NCBI RefSeq assembly: GCF_020782115.1
Contig: NZ_JAJGMW010000022.1
Span: 1 to 64,000, forward strand
DNA: 64,000 nucleotides
Origin: Leeuwenhoekiella parthenopeia
Lineage (GTDB): Bacteria > Bacteroidota > Bacteroidia > Flavobacteriales > Flavobacteriaceae
Reading direction: 5' to 3'
Below the pieces are notes generated by a model. That model saw only the letters and a program-made list of their open reading frames with translations. It made no database searches and was not told the DNA's origin. This document shows positions 25,848 to 34,275 of the stretch, one piece after another. How positions within the stretch are numbered: position 1 is the stretch's first letter; each line of letters opens with the position of its first letter. A program made the translations under genes and the position numbers.

Positions 25848-26639
25848 TTATTCAGCAGTCCTGCTGGCTTCTAGTTCTTGTTCTGTAGCAAATTCCCAGC
25901 GGGGCATTTCGGCTTTGCCGGAATGTACTTCCTGAATGGCCTGTACAATATTGTTGTAAGCCCCGCAGCGGCAGATGTTACCGCTCATACGCTCTCTGAT
26001 TTCCTTGTCAGACAGCTGGGTTACTTCGTCTTTTACATTTTCGGTAACATAACTCACCTCGCCACGTTTGGCTTCATCCAGTAAGGAAACCGCCGAGCAA
26101 ATTTGTCCCGGAGTGCAATACCCGCATTGAAAACCATCGTGTTTGAGAAAAGCTGCCTGCACGGGATGCAAATCTGTTCCCTGAGCAAGACCTTCTACTG
26201 TGGTAATCTCTTTGTCTTTGCAGGTAGCAGATAAGGTAAGGCAGGATAGCTTGCGCTTGCCGTCAATGAGCACAGTGCACGCGCCGCACTGGCCGTGATC
26301 GCATCCTTTTTTAGAGCCGGTAAGGTTTAAGCGTTCGCGCAGGGCATCCAGCAAGGTCATGCGCGAGTCAACTTGCAGCGGATAGGTGTCGCCATTAATT
26401 TTTAGGTTCACCTCAAGGGCATTGAGTAAACTTTCGGGGTCCAGATCGGGAGCTTTAGGTGCCTGGGCAAACATGTCTGATGTAAAATAGGGGACCGCCA
26501 TAAGGCTTATTCCCGCAGCAGACATTTGATTGAGAAACGTACGCCGCGACTGGCCAAAAATGCCAAGATCGTCAAGTAGTTGTTCTTCTTCTTTCCCGAG
26601 TTTTCGGTCTTGAGAGGAGGGTTGGTTAGAAGGTTTCAT
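25848..26639 (-). CDS. [2Fe-2S] subunit with Tat signal (PaoA-like)
   Basis: This 263-residue protein has a long n-region and a twin-arginine motif QSRRTFLNQ (Arg32-Arg33) before a hydrophobic stretch, so the complex is expected to be exported by Tat. The plant-type [2Fe-2S] domain has CDHGQCGACTVL and a later Cys in LSCLT. The second cluster domain has CGYCTPGQICSA and CRCGAYNN. This is the complete Cys set for two clusters. It is the first gene of a three-gene operon. No PaoD/XdhC-type maturation gene is next to it in this window. Confidence 0.93.
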   Translation of the reverse strand: MKPSNQPSSQDRKLGKEEEQLLDDLGIFGQSRRTFLNQMSAAGISLMAVPYFTSDMFAQAPKAPDLDPESLLNALEVNLKINGDTYPLQVDSRMTLLDALRERLNLTGSKKGCDHGQCGACTVLIDGKRKLSCLTLSATCKDKEITTVEGLAQGTDLHPVQAAFLKHDGFQCGYCTPGQICSAVSLLDEAKRGEVSYVTENVKDEVTQLSDKEIRERMSGNICRCGAYNNIVQAIQEVHSGKAEMPRWEFATEQELEASRTAE

Positions 26640-26974
26640 AGCTTTTATTATTATTAATTATAATATGGCGGTTCAGTTTACAGAGACACGCTTTAAAACT
26701 TTTTTGATTTTTCAAATAATCACCGTTTTGTGTGGTGAATAATTAGAAAATTAATTTCAATTCTTCGGTTTCTTTAAAGATGGGCTAAAAACCTGCGCGT
26801 TTCAAGGCTCTATTTGTTATAATTATATTAAAGTTAAACAATGGAGTGCACGGTTAATTCTCCTAAAATTTTGAGCGGAAGGATTCTGGTTTCAGTCATT
26901 TTCAATACCACAATATTATAATACCTTTACACCCTGTTTTTTGAAGCAGAAGCATAACACAATAACTACATATT
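26640..26974. other. Divergent promoter region between the Mo-hydroxylase operon and ettA
   Basis: This is a 335-bp AT-rich spacer with no gene. A near-consensus -7 box, TACCTTTA (26932-26939), lies 35 bases before the ettA ATG. No clear element is seen on the minus side. Confidence 0.4.
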
Positions 26975-28666
26975 ATGGCAGACGATAAAAAGATTATTTT
27001 TTCAATGACGGGAGTCAGTAAGACCTATCCCGGGGCGAATACGCCGGTATTGAAAAATATTTACCTGAGTTTTTTCTACGGGGCAAAAATTGGCATTCTG
27101 GGTCTTAACGGTTCGGGTAAATCTACCTTGCTTAAGATTATTGCCGGGGTTGAAAAAAACTTTCAGGGGGATGTAACTTCAGATAAAGAGTTCTCGGTAG
27201 GCTACCTGGAGCAGGAGCCACATCTTGATGAAGATAAAACGGTTTTAGAAATCGTAAAAGAAGGAGCTGCAGAAACTGTGGCGATTCTTGATGAATATAA
27301 CAGCATTAACGATCAGTTTGGTCTTGAAGAGGTGTACAGCGATCCCGATAAGATGGAGAAGCTTATGAACCGTCAGGCGGTTTTGCAGGATGAGATTGAC
27401 GCCCGCAATGCCTGGGAATTAGACAACAAACTCGAAGTGGCGATGGATGCCTTACGCACCCCGCCTGCAGATCAAAAAATCGGAGTACTTTCCGGTGGGG
27501 AACGTCGCCGTGTGGCTTTATGTCGTTTGCTTTTGCAAGAACCTGATGTGCTTCTTTTGGACGAACCTACCAACCACCTGGATGCAGAAAGCGTGCATTG
27601 GCTAGAGCATCATTTGGCACAATACAAAGGGACGGTTATCGCAGTAACGCACGACCGGTATTTTCTTGACAATGTCGCAGGATGGATCTTAGAACTGGAT
27701 CGCGGAGAAGGAATCCCCTGGAAAGGAAATTACTCTTCATGGCTAGACCAGAAGTCTAAGCGTATGGCTCAGGAAAGCAAGACTGCATCGAAGCGCCAAA
27801 AAACTTTGGAGCGCGAATTAGAATGGGTGCGTCAGGGAGCGAAAGGAAGACAGACGAAGCAAAAAGCGCGTTTGAAAAACTACGACAAACTTATGTCGCA
27901 GGATCAAAAACAAGTAGATGAAAAGCTGGAAATCTACATCCCTAACGGCCCGCGATTGGGAACCAATGTAATTGATGCCGAGGGTGTGAGTAAGGCATTT
28001 GGCGATAAGCTGCTTTATGAAGATCTTAATTTCACGCTTCCCCAGGCTGGGATTGTTGGAGTTATAGGTCCTAACGGAGCTGGTAAGACAACCATCTTCA
28101 AAATGATTATGAACGAAATTGAGCCCGATAAAGGAAGTTTTACCGTTGGAGAAACCGCTCAAATCGCTTATGTTGATCAAAGTCATAGTAATATTGATCC
28201 TGAGAAAACCATTTGGGAAAACTTTAGCGACAAGCAGGAACTGATAATGATGGGGGGGCGTCAGGTAAACAGCCGCGCTTATTTAAGCCGCTTTAACTTT
28301 AGCGGAAGCGAGCAAAACAAAAAAGTAAGTATGCTTTCGGGTGGGGAGCGTAACCGTTTGCATCTTGCTATGACGCTTAAGGAAGAAGGGAACGTATTAT
28401 TGTTGGATGAGCCAACAAACGACCTGGATGTAAACACGCTTCGTGCGCTTGAGGAAGGTCTTGAGAATTTCGCCGGTTGTGCTGTGGTAATTTCCCACGA
28501 CCGTTGGTTTTTAGACCGAATTTGTACACATATCTTAGCCTTTGAAGGCGATAGCCAGGTGTATTTCTTTGAAGGCGGTTTCTCTGATTACGAAGAAAAC
28601 AAGAAGAAGCGCTTAGGCGGCGATCTAATGCCAAAACGTATCAAGTATAAGAAGCTGGTACGATAA
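26975..28666 (+). CDS. ettA: Energy-dependent translational throttle protein EttA (ABC-F)
   Basis: This 563-residue soluble ABC-F protein has two ATPase domains. Visible are Walker A GLNGSGKST (about 46-54), signature LSGGERRR and Walker B LLLDEPTNHLD, then a basic linker (about 255-300) and the second set GPNGAGKTT, LSGGERNR and LLLDEPTND. EttA binds the ribosomal E site and gates the first peptide bond according to ADP/ATP ratio. The length and linker fit EttA rather than Uup or resistance ABC-Fs. The gene is alone and is followed by palindromic element B, which may act as its terminator. Confidence 0.95.
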   Translation: MADDKKIIFSMTGVSKTYPGANTPVLKNIYLSFFYGAKIGILGLNGSGKSTLLKIIAGVEKNFQGDVTSDKEFSVGYLEQEPHLDEDKTVLEIVKEGAAETVAILDEYNSINDQFGLEEVYSDPDKMEKLMNRQAVLQDEIDARNAWELDNKLEVAMDALRTPPADQKIGVLSGGERRRVALCRLLLQEPDVLLLDEPTNHLDAESVHWLEHHLAQYKGTVIAVTHDRYFLDNVAGWILELDRGEGIPWKGNYSSWLDQKSKRMAQESKTASKRQKTLERELEWVRQGAKGRQTKQKARLKNYDKLMSQDQKQVDEKLEIYIPNGPRLGTNVIDAEGVSKAFGDKLLYEDLNFTLPQAGIVGVIGPNGAGKTTIFKMIMNEIEPDKGSFTVGETAQIAYVDQSHSNIDPEKTIWENFSDKQELIMMGGRQVNSRAYLSRFNFSGSEQNKKVSMLSGGERNRLHLAMTLKEEGNVLLLDEPTNDLDVNTLRALEEGLENFAGCAVVISHDRWFLDRICTHILAFEGDSQVYFFEGGFSDYEENKKKRLGGDLMPKRIKYKKLVR

Positions 28667-28690
28667 TCCAAGCTATTTAAAATTCTGTAG

Positions 28691-28822
28691 AGAGGCTGTC
28701 TAAAAAGCAAGGACGTGTCCTGTTGAGCTTGTCGAAATATTTTCAACTTACTGATTATCAAGATCGGTTTCGACAGGCTCAACCTGACAACTTAAGTTAA
28801 TAAGTCTTTTTAGACAGCCTCT
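28691..28822. repeat. 132-bp palindromic repeat element, copy B
   Basis: This has the same 17-bp terminal inverted repeats and the same length as copy A (2326-2457), in reverse orientation. By eye most positions match, and the differences cluster next to the ends. It begins 25 bases after the ettA stop. It has no coding capacity. Confidence 0.85.
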
Positions 28823-28931
28823 TTTTATTTAATCAATTGCCAATCAGCAGAACTCTGTTGTGGTTGAAGCATTCCTTAGAATTAAATACTATTTTTATTA
28901 AGTCTAAATAGTTTTAGTTGTAATGGAATTT

Positions 28932-28939
28932 TATATTTG
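28932..28939 (+). promoter_or_regulatory. Putative -7 element before the PepSY gene
   Basis: TATATTTG matches TAnnTTTG exactly, 72 bases before the ATG. No clear TTTG lies at the expected -33 distance. Upstream, TCTAAATA is a possible half of an iron-regulator (Fur-like) box, which is weak evidence only. Confidence 0.4.
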
Positions 28940-29011
28940 TGCCCGATACAGTTAAACGTTTTGAGAATTGAGGTGTCTTAGCTTCAAATCACACGCTTCA
29001 GGAGCATAATT

Positions 29012-30127
29012 ATGAAAAAAAAGAAGTCTTTTAGTTTTCGGAAATTAATCAACGATGTGCATTTATGGCTGGGTCTTGCCAGCGGGATCATCCTCTTTCT
29101 GGTTTGTCTTAGCGGAAGTATTCTGGCATTTGAACACGAGATCAAAGCATTTTTTGAAGAAGATTTAAAAGTAGAACCAAAAGGGGAGAAGCTTAGTCTC
29201 AACGCACTCGAAACCAAAATACGGCAGGATCACGCCGGCACCCTTACTTCGGTAAGTATCCCGTCAGATCAATCTGACCCCTACACCTTTACCATCAAGG
29301 AAAATCCGGAAGAACGCCGCGGAACCAATCTTCAGGTGAATCCGTATACCGCAGAAACACTGGTTGCAGGACCTAACCCTGCAGATGGATTCTGCTTTTT
29401 ATTTTTTAGAATGCACCGCTGGTTGCTTTTTGATTCGTCTATAGGCAGACCTATTGTTGGAGTGGCAACTATCTTCTTTTTGATCCTTTCCATCACCGGT
29501 TTGGTGCTTTGGTTTCCCAGAAAACTCAAGCGCAAAAACTTTAAAGCCGGTTTTAAGATCAAGACCAAAGCCAACTGGAAACGCGTCAATCACGATTTAC
29601 ACAATACGCTCGGGTTTTACGCGCTTATTTTTATTGTTATTATGGGCATTACCGGATTATGCTGGTCTTTTGAAGGCTATCGGGAAGGGCTGGGTAACCT
29701 GATAGGCACACCCGTTTTTAACCGCTCTTCCCCGGAATTTGAACTGCCCGAGACGACCACTACACTTGATCTTGATGCAATCGAGGAAGTCGCGGCACGT
29801 GTTTTTCCTTTCGATGGGGATTTGAACATCAGTTTGCCGGGAGATCGAGCCGATTATTTCAGCCTGCGCAAGAACCATGCTTCGGGATGGTCACCTGTGG
29901 CTGCAGATCGTGCCTATATTGCCAAAAACGGTGAAGTGCTTTCGGTAGATGTTTTCGCAGATAAACCGCTCAATGTACAGTTTGCATCGCTTATAAAACC
30001 GTTACACACCGGGGAGGTTTTTGGGATGTTTTCAAAAATCATTTACTTTTTGGCTTGTCTGATAGCCACGAGTCTTCCAATTACCGGAACGCTCATCTGG
30101 ATCAATAAAATGAAAAAGAAAAAGTAA
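29012..30127 (+). CDS. PepSY-associated transmembrane protein (PiuB-like)
   Basis: This 371-residue membrane protein has four hydrophobic helices. The N-terminal one includes the conserved HLWLGLASGIILFLVCLSG, a central one follows FRMHRWLLFD, a third is near HDLHNTLGFYALIFIVIMG, and the last is close to the C-terminus. The His residues in the helices suggest haem or metal handling. PepSY-TM proteins of this type are often found with ferric-siderophore uptake and may reduce periplasmic iron complexes; no TonB receptor is next to it here. The following bidirectional terminator closes the unit. Confidence 0.9.
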   Translation: MKKKKSFSFRKLINDVHLWLGLASGIILFLVCLSGSILAFEHEIKAFFEEDLKVEPKGEKLSLNALETKIRQDHAGTLTSVSIPSDQSDPYTFTIKENPEERRGTNLQVNPYTAETLVAGPNPADGFCFLFFRMHRWLLFDSSIGRPIVGVATIFFLILSITGLVLWFPRKLKRKNFKAGFKIKTKANWKRVNHDLHNTLGFYALIFIVIMGITGLCWSFEGYREGLGNLIGTPVFNRSSPEFELPETTTTLDLDAIEEVAARVFPFDGDLNISLPGDRADYFSLRKNHASGWSPVAADRAYIAKNGEVLSVDVFADKPLNVQFASLIKPLHTGEVFGMFSKIIYFLACLIATSLPITGTLIWINKMKKKK

Positions 30128-30141
30128 GACGATACCATTGT

Positions 30142-30178
30142 AAAAAAGCATCGCAGCGATAAACTACGATGCTTTTTT
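30142..30178. terminator. Bidirectional intrinsic terminator
   Basis: The 12-bp stem AAAAAAGCATCG/CGATGCTTTTTT encloses a 13-base loop. It serves the PepSY gene (plus) and the 53-residue gene (minus). Confidence 0.9.
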
Positions 30179-30184
30179 AATTAC

Positions 30185-30346
30185 CTAAAGTGTTTCAATC
30201 TTTTTTAGAATACGATCGGCTTCGGCATACTTGTCATCACTGGCCGAGCGGTTGCTCTTGGAAAGTTCAAAAGCTTCCTTCATGAGCTTCTTGTATTCGA
30301 GTTCTAATTTTTCTTTTTCGGTCTTCTTTTTAAATAGTCCAAACAT
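30185..30346 (-). CDS. 53-residue conserved flavobacterial protein (Lacal_2735-like)
   Basis: The frame from ATG 30346 to TAG 30185-30187 encodes MFGLFKKKTEKEKLELEYKK followed by a charged helix with EAFELSKSNRSASDDKYAEAD. The short hydrophobic start followed by Lys residues and one long amphipathic helix match the small family annotated Lacal_2735 in flavobacteria (recalled, not searched). The function is unknown. It ends 7 bases from a bidirectional terminator, which supports it being a real gene. Confidence 0.75.
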   Translation of the reverse strand: MFGLFKKKTEKEKLELEYKKLMKEAFELSKSNRSASDDKYAEADRILKKIETL

Positions 30347-30500
30347 CGTTTTCTTTTTTTAGCAATTTTCGTTTAAGTTAAGAAACAATTCCTTCCCAAA
30401 ACCTGGTTTAGGACTATTGTTTCAGACTTTTGAATAGAGTTCCAACGGTGGGCCTTACTTAAAATCGAGTTGTGTATTTTTACGGCTCATCAAAAACTAC

Positions 30501-31199
30501 TTGCTTTTGGATTTAAGCAGCATAAAAGTCATTGCTTTTGACGCCGATGATACCCTTTGGGTCAACGAAACCTTTTTTAGAGAAGCCGAACTCGCCTTTG
30601 CCAGACACCTGCGTGAATACGGCGATGAGGAAGATATTGTAGAAAAGCTTCTGGATACCGAGATTCGCAATCTGGATACCTACGGTTATGGGATTAAAGG
30701 CTTTACGCTTTCGATGCTCGAAACAGCGCACCGCTTAATGGGCGATAAGCTGAGTGCCGAAACCATCGATTTCATTCTGAAGAAAGGAAAGGAAATGCTA
30801 GCCGAGCCGGTTGAGGTGCTACCGCACATTGAAGAGGTTTTGCAAAAACTGTCTAAAACGCACAAGTTGGTCGTGGCAACTAAAGGTGATCTACTCGATC
30901 AGGAGCGTAAATTAGTCAAAAGCGGTCTTATTGATTACTTTCACCATGTTGAGATTGTTTCAGACAAAAAGGAAACGCAGTATAAAAAGCTGGTAAAGCA
31001 TCTCGATATTGAACCGGGACAATTTTTGATGGTGGGTAATTCCCTGAAGTCAGACGTAATCCCGGTACTGGCAATGGGAGGCTATGCGATACATATCCCC
31101 TTTCATACCACCTGGAGTCACGAGCAGGTTGATGAAGAAATTGCTCATTCTAAGTTTAAAGCTTTGAGCAGTGTAAAGGAGTTGCTGCAGTTGTTTTAA
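30501..31199 (+). CDS. HAD-superfamily hydrolase
   Basis: This 232-residue cytosolic phosphatase-like protein has motif I FDADDTLW (Asp nucleophile and Asp+2), motif II in VVATKGD, a Lys in the KKETQYKKL stretch and motif IV VGNSLKSDV. A helical cap lies between about residues 20 and 90. The substrate is unknown. The start is TTG: either 30501, or the TTG two codons later, giving LDLSSIKVIAFDADD; no ATG exists before motif I. The gene converges with the next one, with one base between their stop codons. Confidence 0.85.
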   Translation: MLLDLSSIKVIAFDADDTLWVNETFFREAELAFARHLREYGDEEDIVEKLLDTEIRNLDTYGYGIKGFTLSMLETAHRLMGDKLSAETIDFILKKGKEMLAEPVEVLPHIEEVLQKLSKTHKLVVATKGDLLDQERKLVKSGLIDYFHHVEIVSDKKETQYKKLVKHLDIEPGQFLMVGNSLKSDVIPVLAMGGYAIHIPFHTTWSHEQVDEEIAHSKFKALSSVKELLQLF

Positions 31200-31200
31200 A

Positions 31201-31365
31201 TCAACTTCGTCTGGGAAGGAAGCTGCGCAATACATAAACCAAAACCGCAATACCAACGCCCAGTAAGAGGCCCTTGCCAAATGAGGCGTGAAAAATCCAG
31301 ATTACGATAGCGATGATTGCTAAAACGCCGAAAAGTATTGCAGCGCGTTTATGTTCCTTGTTCAT
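31201..31365 (-). CDS. Small membrane protein of unknown function
   Basis: This is a 54-residue protein from MNKEHKRAAILFGVLA. It has two closely spaced hydrophobic segments (about 8-26 and 30-45) and a basic C-terminal end (SFLPRRS). An upstream in-frame ATG would add 19 polar residues and is less likely. No family is recognised. It converges with the HAD gene. Confidence 0.6.
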   Translation of the reverse strand: MNKEHKRAAILFGVLAIIAIVIWIFHASFGKGLLLGVGIAVLVYVLRSFLPRRS

Positions 31366-31656
31366 TGTGCAAATATAGGTATATCCGGTAAAAATTTGAG
31401 AATGACTCAAATTCCTGATCAATATGTTTAAAAATTGAAGGTTTTTCGCGTTTACAATACCGGGTTTCGGTAGTTTTAGATAGCCTTTAAAGGAGTTGAA
31501 AATGATCTTTAAGTACCGAAAAAACGTTTGCGACCTTATTTCGTTAAAATCTGTAAATTTTTAAGGAAGATATAAAAGATTTGTACACTTTTGATATATA
31601 ATTAACGTTACTGAAAAAACCAGGTAATAACCTATAACTAATCAAATTTTAGAAAA

Positions 31657-32541
31657 ATGGAGAATGAAAATAAAAATACCGGAATGAAAGTAATTACGGG
31701 AATACTTGCCGTATTACTGGTAGTTGCGGGGGCTTTTGCAATAAAGCTGTACAATCAGGAAAAAAATACCAAGGCCGAACTTACTGAAGAAAAAGAATTG
31801 GTATTGAACGATCTGAAACAAATGGTTGCCAAATATGACGCGGTAATCGAAGAAAATAATCTGAAAGACACCGAACTTAATCAGGCTCGGGACCGTATTC
31901 AGGTATTGATTGACTCGGTTCAAAAAATGGAAGCTTCTATTTCTGTATTGCGTCGTTACCGTGATGAGGTTTACAAACTCAAGAAAGAGCGAGAGTATTT
32001 ATTTGCTCAGAACGATAGCCTTAAAGGTATGAACAAGATGCTGGCTATGCGTGTAGACAGTACTACCTATGAACTGGAAGTAAGCCGTATGAAGCGCGAC
32101 AGTCTGGCTACGATTAAAGATGAACTTGCCGAAAAAGTAGCTTTAGGTTCAAGCCTTGCCGCCAATAAACTGGTAGGTACCGGTGTGATTGTGCGCAATA
32201 GCGGTAAACTGGTAGAAAACGACCGTGCCCGTCGCGTTGACCGTATCAGAGCTTGTTATACCGTACCTCAAAACCGTATTGCTGAGGCCGGAGATAAACA
32301 ACTTTACGTTCAGGTATTAGACCCGCAAAACAACATTATGGGGGCTAACAAAACCGTTAAAATAGACAGTATTACAACCGTTACTTACAGTGCTATTTCT
32401 AAGTTCTACTACGAAAACACTGCGCTTGATATCTGCGAAAACATCGCTCCACGTGGAGAAGATTTTGCAAAAGGTTTATACAAGATCAATATTTTTGATG
32501 GTGGAAAAATGATCGCTACTACCAGTCTGGTACTCGATTAA
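31657..32541 (+). CDS. Conserved membrane-anchored coiled-coil protein
   Basis: This 294-residue protein has an N-terminal transmembrane helix (about 11-29). A long coiled-coil (about 33-160) with Leu/Lys/Glu heptads and Asp-Ser-rich breaks follows. A compact beta-rich C-terminal domain (about 165-294) contains GTGVIVRNSGKLVENDRARR and LYVQVLDPQNNIMG. It is probably periplasmic. I recognise the architecture from conserved hypothetical proteins of flavobacteria but no defined function. It is monocistronic, with a shared terminator downstream. Confidence 0.8.
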   Translation: MENENKNTGMKVITGILAVLLVVAGAFAIKLYNQEKNTKAELTEEKELVLNDLKQMVAKYDAVIEENNLKDTELNQARDRIQVLIDSVQKMEASISVLRRYRDEVYKLKKEREYLFAQNDSLKGMNKMLAMRVDSTTYELEVSRMKRDSLATIKDELAEKVALGSSLAANKLVGTGVIVRNSGKLVENDRARRVDRIRACYTVPQNRIAEAGDKQLYVQVLDPQNNIMGANKTVKIDSITTVTYSAISKFYYENTALDICENIAPRGEDFAKGLYKINIFDGGKMIATTSLVLD

Positions 32542-32560
32542 GTAATTCCCTTCAACAAAT

Positions 32561-32597
32561 AAAAAAAGCTTCTGGTATTGCCGAAGCTTTTTGTTTT
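32561..32597. terminator. Bidirectional intrinsic terminator
   Basis: AAAAAGCTTC pairs with GAAGCTTTTT, with a small GG/CC extension, between the convergent genes for the coiled-coil protein and the metalloprotease. Confidence 0.85.
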
Positions 32598-32612
32598 TAG
32601 AGCCTTTGGTAA

Positions 32613-33401
32613 TTATTTTCCTCCATTTGCCCGAAGATCCTCGAGACAGAATGCTCCAAAGGTTGGCAGGCCGGTCATTGCAGAACTCGTAGCATCGGCA
32701 ACGGTTTGAAAGTACATCAGGCAATTTTCCTGATCACAATGCTTATTCAGCGCATCTATGCCATCATCATTAGGTTGCTCATCTTCGTGATCACGTACCA
32801 TGGGAGTCCCAAGATTTACGAGACCGAATAAGTGCCCAAACTCGTGTTCGGTAGTCACGGTTTCCAGTTGAGTGAGGCTCGCCCCGCCAATTCGGTTGCT
32901 GAAATCTCTTAGGGTTTTTTCGAAAATTATACATGAAGTATTGCGGTAAGCGGTGCCTAGAATGCGGCTGGTGGCATCATCTTTTTCAGAGCTCTGATCA
33001 GCAAAAAAGATCCAGACGGCCAGTTCGTCTCCGGCATTAAAAGCGGTACGGTTATCGGCTTCGATTTTTACATATTCATCACGTTCCAGAGAACCTACAG
33101 TTGTCGCAGGCACTACAGTTTCTATAAACGTGATTCCATCGGGCTTGTTTAAGCGTTCGGCGAAAAAACTGCGTAAATTATTAAGTGTGGTCGCAGAGGG
33201 TTTAAAACCGGCTACATAAGCGATTTCTACACGCAGACTGGTAAACGCATCGGCACTTAAAAAATCGCGGGCAGAAGATCCCAGGGCCTGTTTGTTAGCC
33301 ACTGTAGGATCTGCCTGTGTGGACTCATCTTTAGAACAGGAAGCAAGTAGTAAAAGGCTTAAAAAGAACGTAAAATAGGGGGTAATTCTTGATATTTTCA
33401 T
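32613..33401 (-). CDS. Zinc metalloprotease-like lipoprotein (HExxH)
   Basis: This is a 262-residue lipoprotein (lipobox LLASCSKDE, about Cys22). The zinc motif HEFGHLFGLVNLG (about 189-201) has the metzincin-like HExxHxxG start. The expected third ligand position may be His in VRDHED, a few residues later, with Met in PMVRD. The N-terminal half contains no recognised pro-domain. It may cleave peptides or proteins at the cell surface. The family resembles flavobacterial membrane metalloproteases; the substrate is unknown. Confidence 0.82.
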   Translation of the reverse strand: MKISRITPYFTFFLSLLLLASCSKDESTQADPTVANKQALGSSARDFLSADAFTSLRVEIAYVAGFKPSATTLNNLRSFFAERLNKPDGITFIETVVPATTVGSLERDEYVKIEADNRTAFNAGDELAVWIFFADQSSEKDDATSRILGTAYRNTSCIIFEKTLRDFSNRIGGASLTQLETVTTEHEFGHLFGLVNLGTPMVRDHEDEQPNDDGIDALNKHCDQENCLMYFQTVADATSSAMTGLPTFGAFCLEDLRANGGK

Positions 33402-33510
33402 CAGTTTGTTATTAGCGGGTGGTAAAAATACTTAAACGAAGAGCCACTGGCACTTGTTGTTTTTATAAATTGTTTTTAAAATTTACGAGGTAAAATGCTA
33501 TTTGGTTTTC

Positions 33511-34239
33511 CTAATTGGTTTTAATCAAACGGGCGAGGTATTCATAATGCGGTCCGTCAAGGATTTTTTCGCACGTGAATCCGGTCTTTTCGGCTTCTTT
33601 TTTAAGGCTTTTAAAATCGAGGTATAACCAGTCAAAGGCTTGAGAAGTTTGCTTTTTATACTGAATTTTAAAAGTAACCTCGCCATAATAAGCCCGGCTC
33701 ACATCGCGCCAGTAGCTTCCGTCTTCTTCCTCATACATAAAAGCGATGTCTGAAGAATCAACCAAAATCTGTCCGTTTTTGCTTAGCATGGAGCCCAACT
33801 GTTTAAGTGCGTTTGGAGTGTTTTTTAGCGTTTGAAAAATACCGGTGCCGTTCATCAATAGCAGGAGTGTATCATAAGAGGCTTCGGTGAGGTCAAATAC
33901 ATCTGCATGTACTGTTTTTTCAACTCCGCGCAGTTGGCAAACCTCAATCGCTCCGGCCGAAACATCCAGAGCGGTCACATCCTTACCCTGTTTTTGCAGG
34001 TATAAACTGTGGCTTCCGGCGCATGCGCCCACGTCCAGGATTTTTCCTTCAGCAAGCTTTAAGGCTTCCTGTTCGATTTCGGGCATTTCTTCAAAATCCC
34101 TGAAGAGATAAGGTACGGGGATTTCATCATCTTCGGTAAGGGAAGAGATGACTGTAATGTCTTCGGTGTACTTTTCGTTGTAAAAATCGAGGAGGGCTGC
34201 GCCGAAAACATCGGGGTTATCAGAATCTTTTTTCGCCAT
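33511..34239 (-). CDS. Class I SAM-dependent methyltransferase
   Basis: This 242-residue protein has the SAM-binding motif I ILDVGACAGSHSLYLQ (about 68-83), the acidic motif II VTALDVS and a later LLLMNGTGIFQTL (post I/IV). The rest is polar and soluble. There is no clue to the substrate. It is divergent from the YkgJ gene with a 36-base gap, so the two promoters must overlap. Confidence 0.88.
   Translation of the reverse strand: MAKKDSDNPDVFGAALLDFYNEKYTEDITVISSLTEDDEIPVPYLFRDFEEMPEIEQEALKLAEGKILDVGACAGSHSLYLQKQGKDVTALDVSAGAIEVCQLRGVEKTVHADVFDLTEASYDTLLLLMNGTGIFQTLKNTPNALKQLGSMLSKNGQILVDSSDIAFMYEEEDGSYWRDVSRAYYGEVTFKIQYKKQTSQAFDWLYLDFKSLKKEAEKTGFTCEKILDGPHYEYLARLIKTN
34064..34071 (-). other. 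No feature: placeholder rejected site inside the methyltransferase gene
   Basis: Nothing is called here. The relevant -7-like box is the plus-strand TATTTTTG at 34264-34271, listed separately. Confidence 0.01.
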
Positions 34240-34263
34240 AAAATCAAGGCTGGTTTAATTGCG

Positions 34264-34271
34264 TATTTTTG
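34264..34271 (+). promoter_or_regulatory. Putative -7 element of the YkgJ gene (leaderless arrangement)
   Basis: TATTTTTG matches TAnnTTTG and ends four bases before the ATG at 34276. If used, transcription would begin at or next to the start codon. No TTTG is seen at -33. Confidence 0.35.
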
Positions 34272-34275
34272 CGCT

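Larger units (their letters stand above)
28667..29011. other. Intergenic region holding element B and the PepSY promoter
   Basis: The first half is the 132-bp palindromic element. The second half holds a TATATTTG -7 box at 28932-28939. No gene is visible. Confidence 0.7.

Noticed and set aside
28900-28940. Fur box before the PepSY gene
   Set aside because: Only one half (TCTAAATA) is present; the second half is not convincing.
34064-34071. Promoter-like site inside the methyltransferase gene
   Set aside because: The low-confidence entry at these coordinates in the feature list marks no feature and should be ignored; the intended site is 34264-34271.
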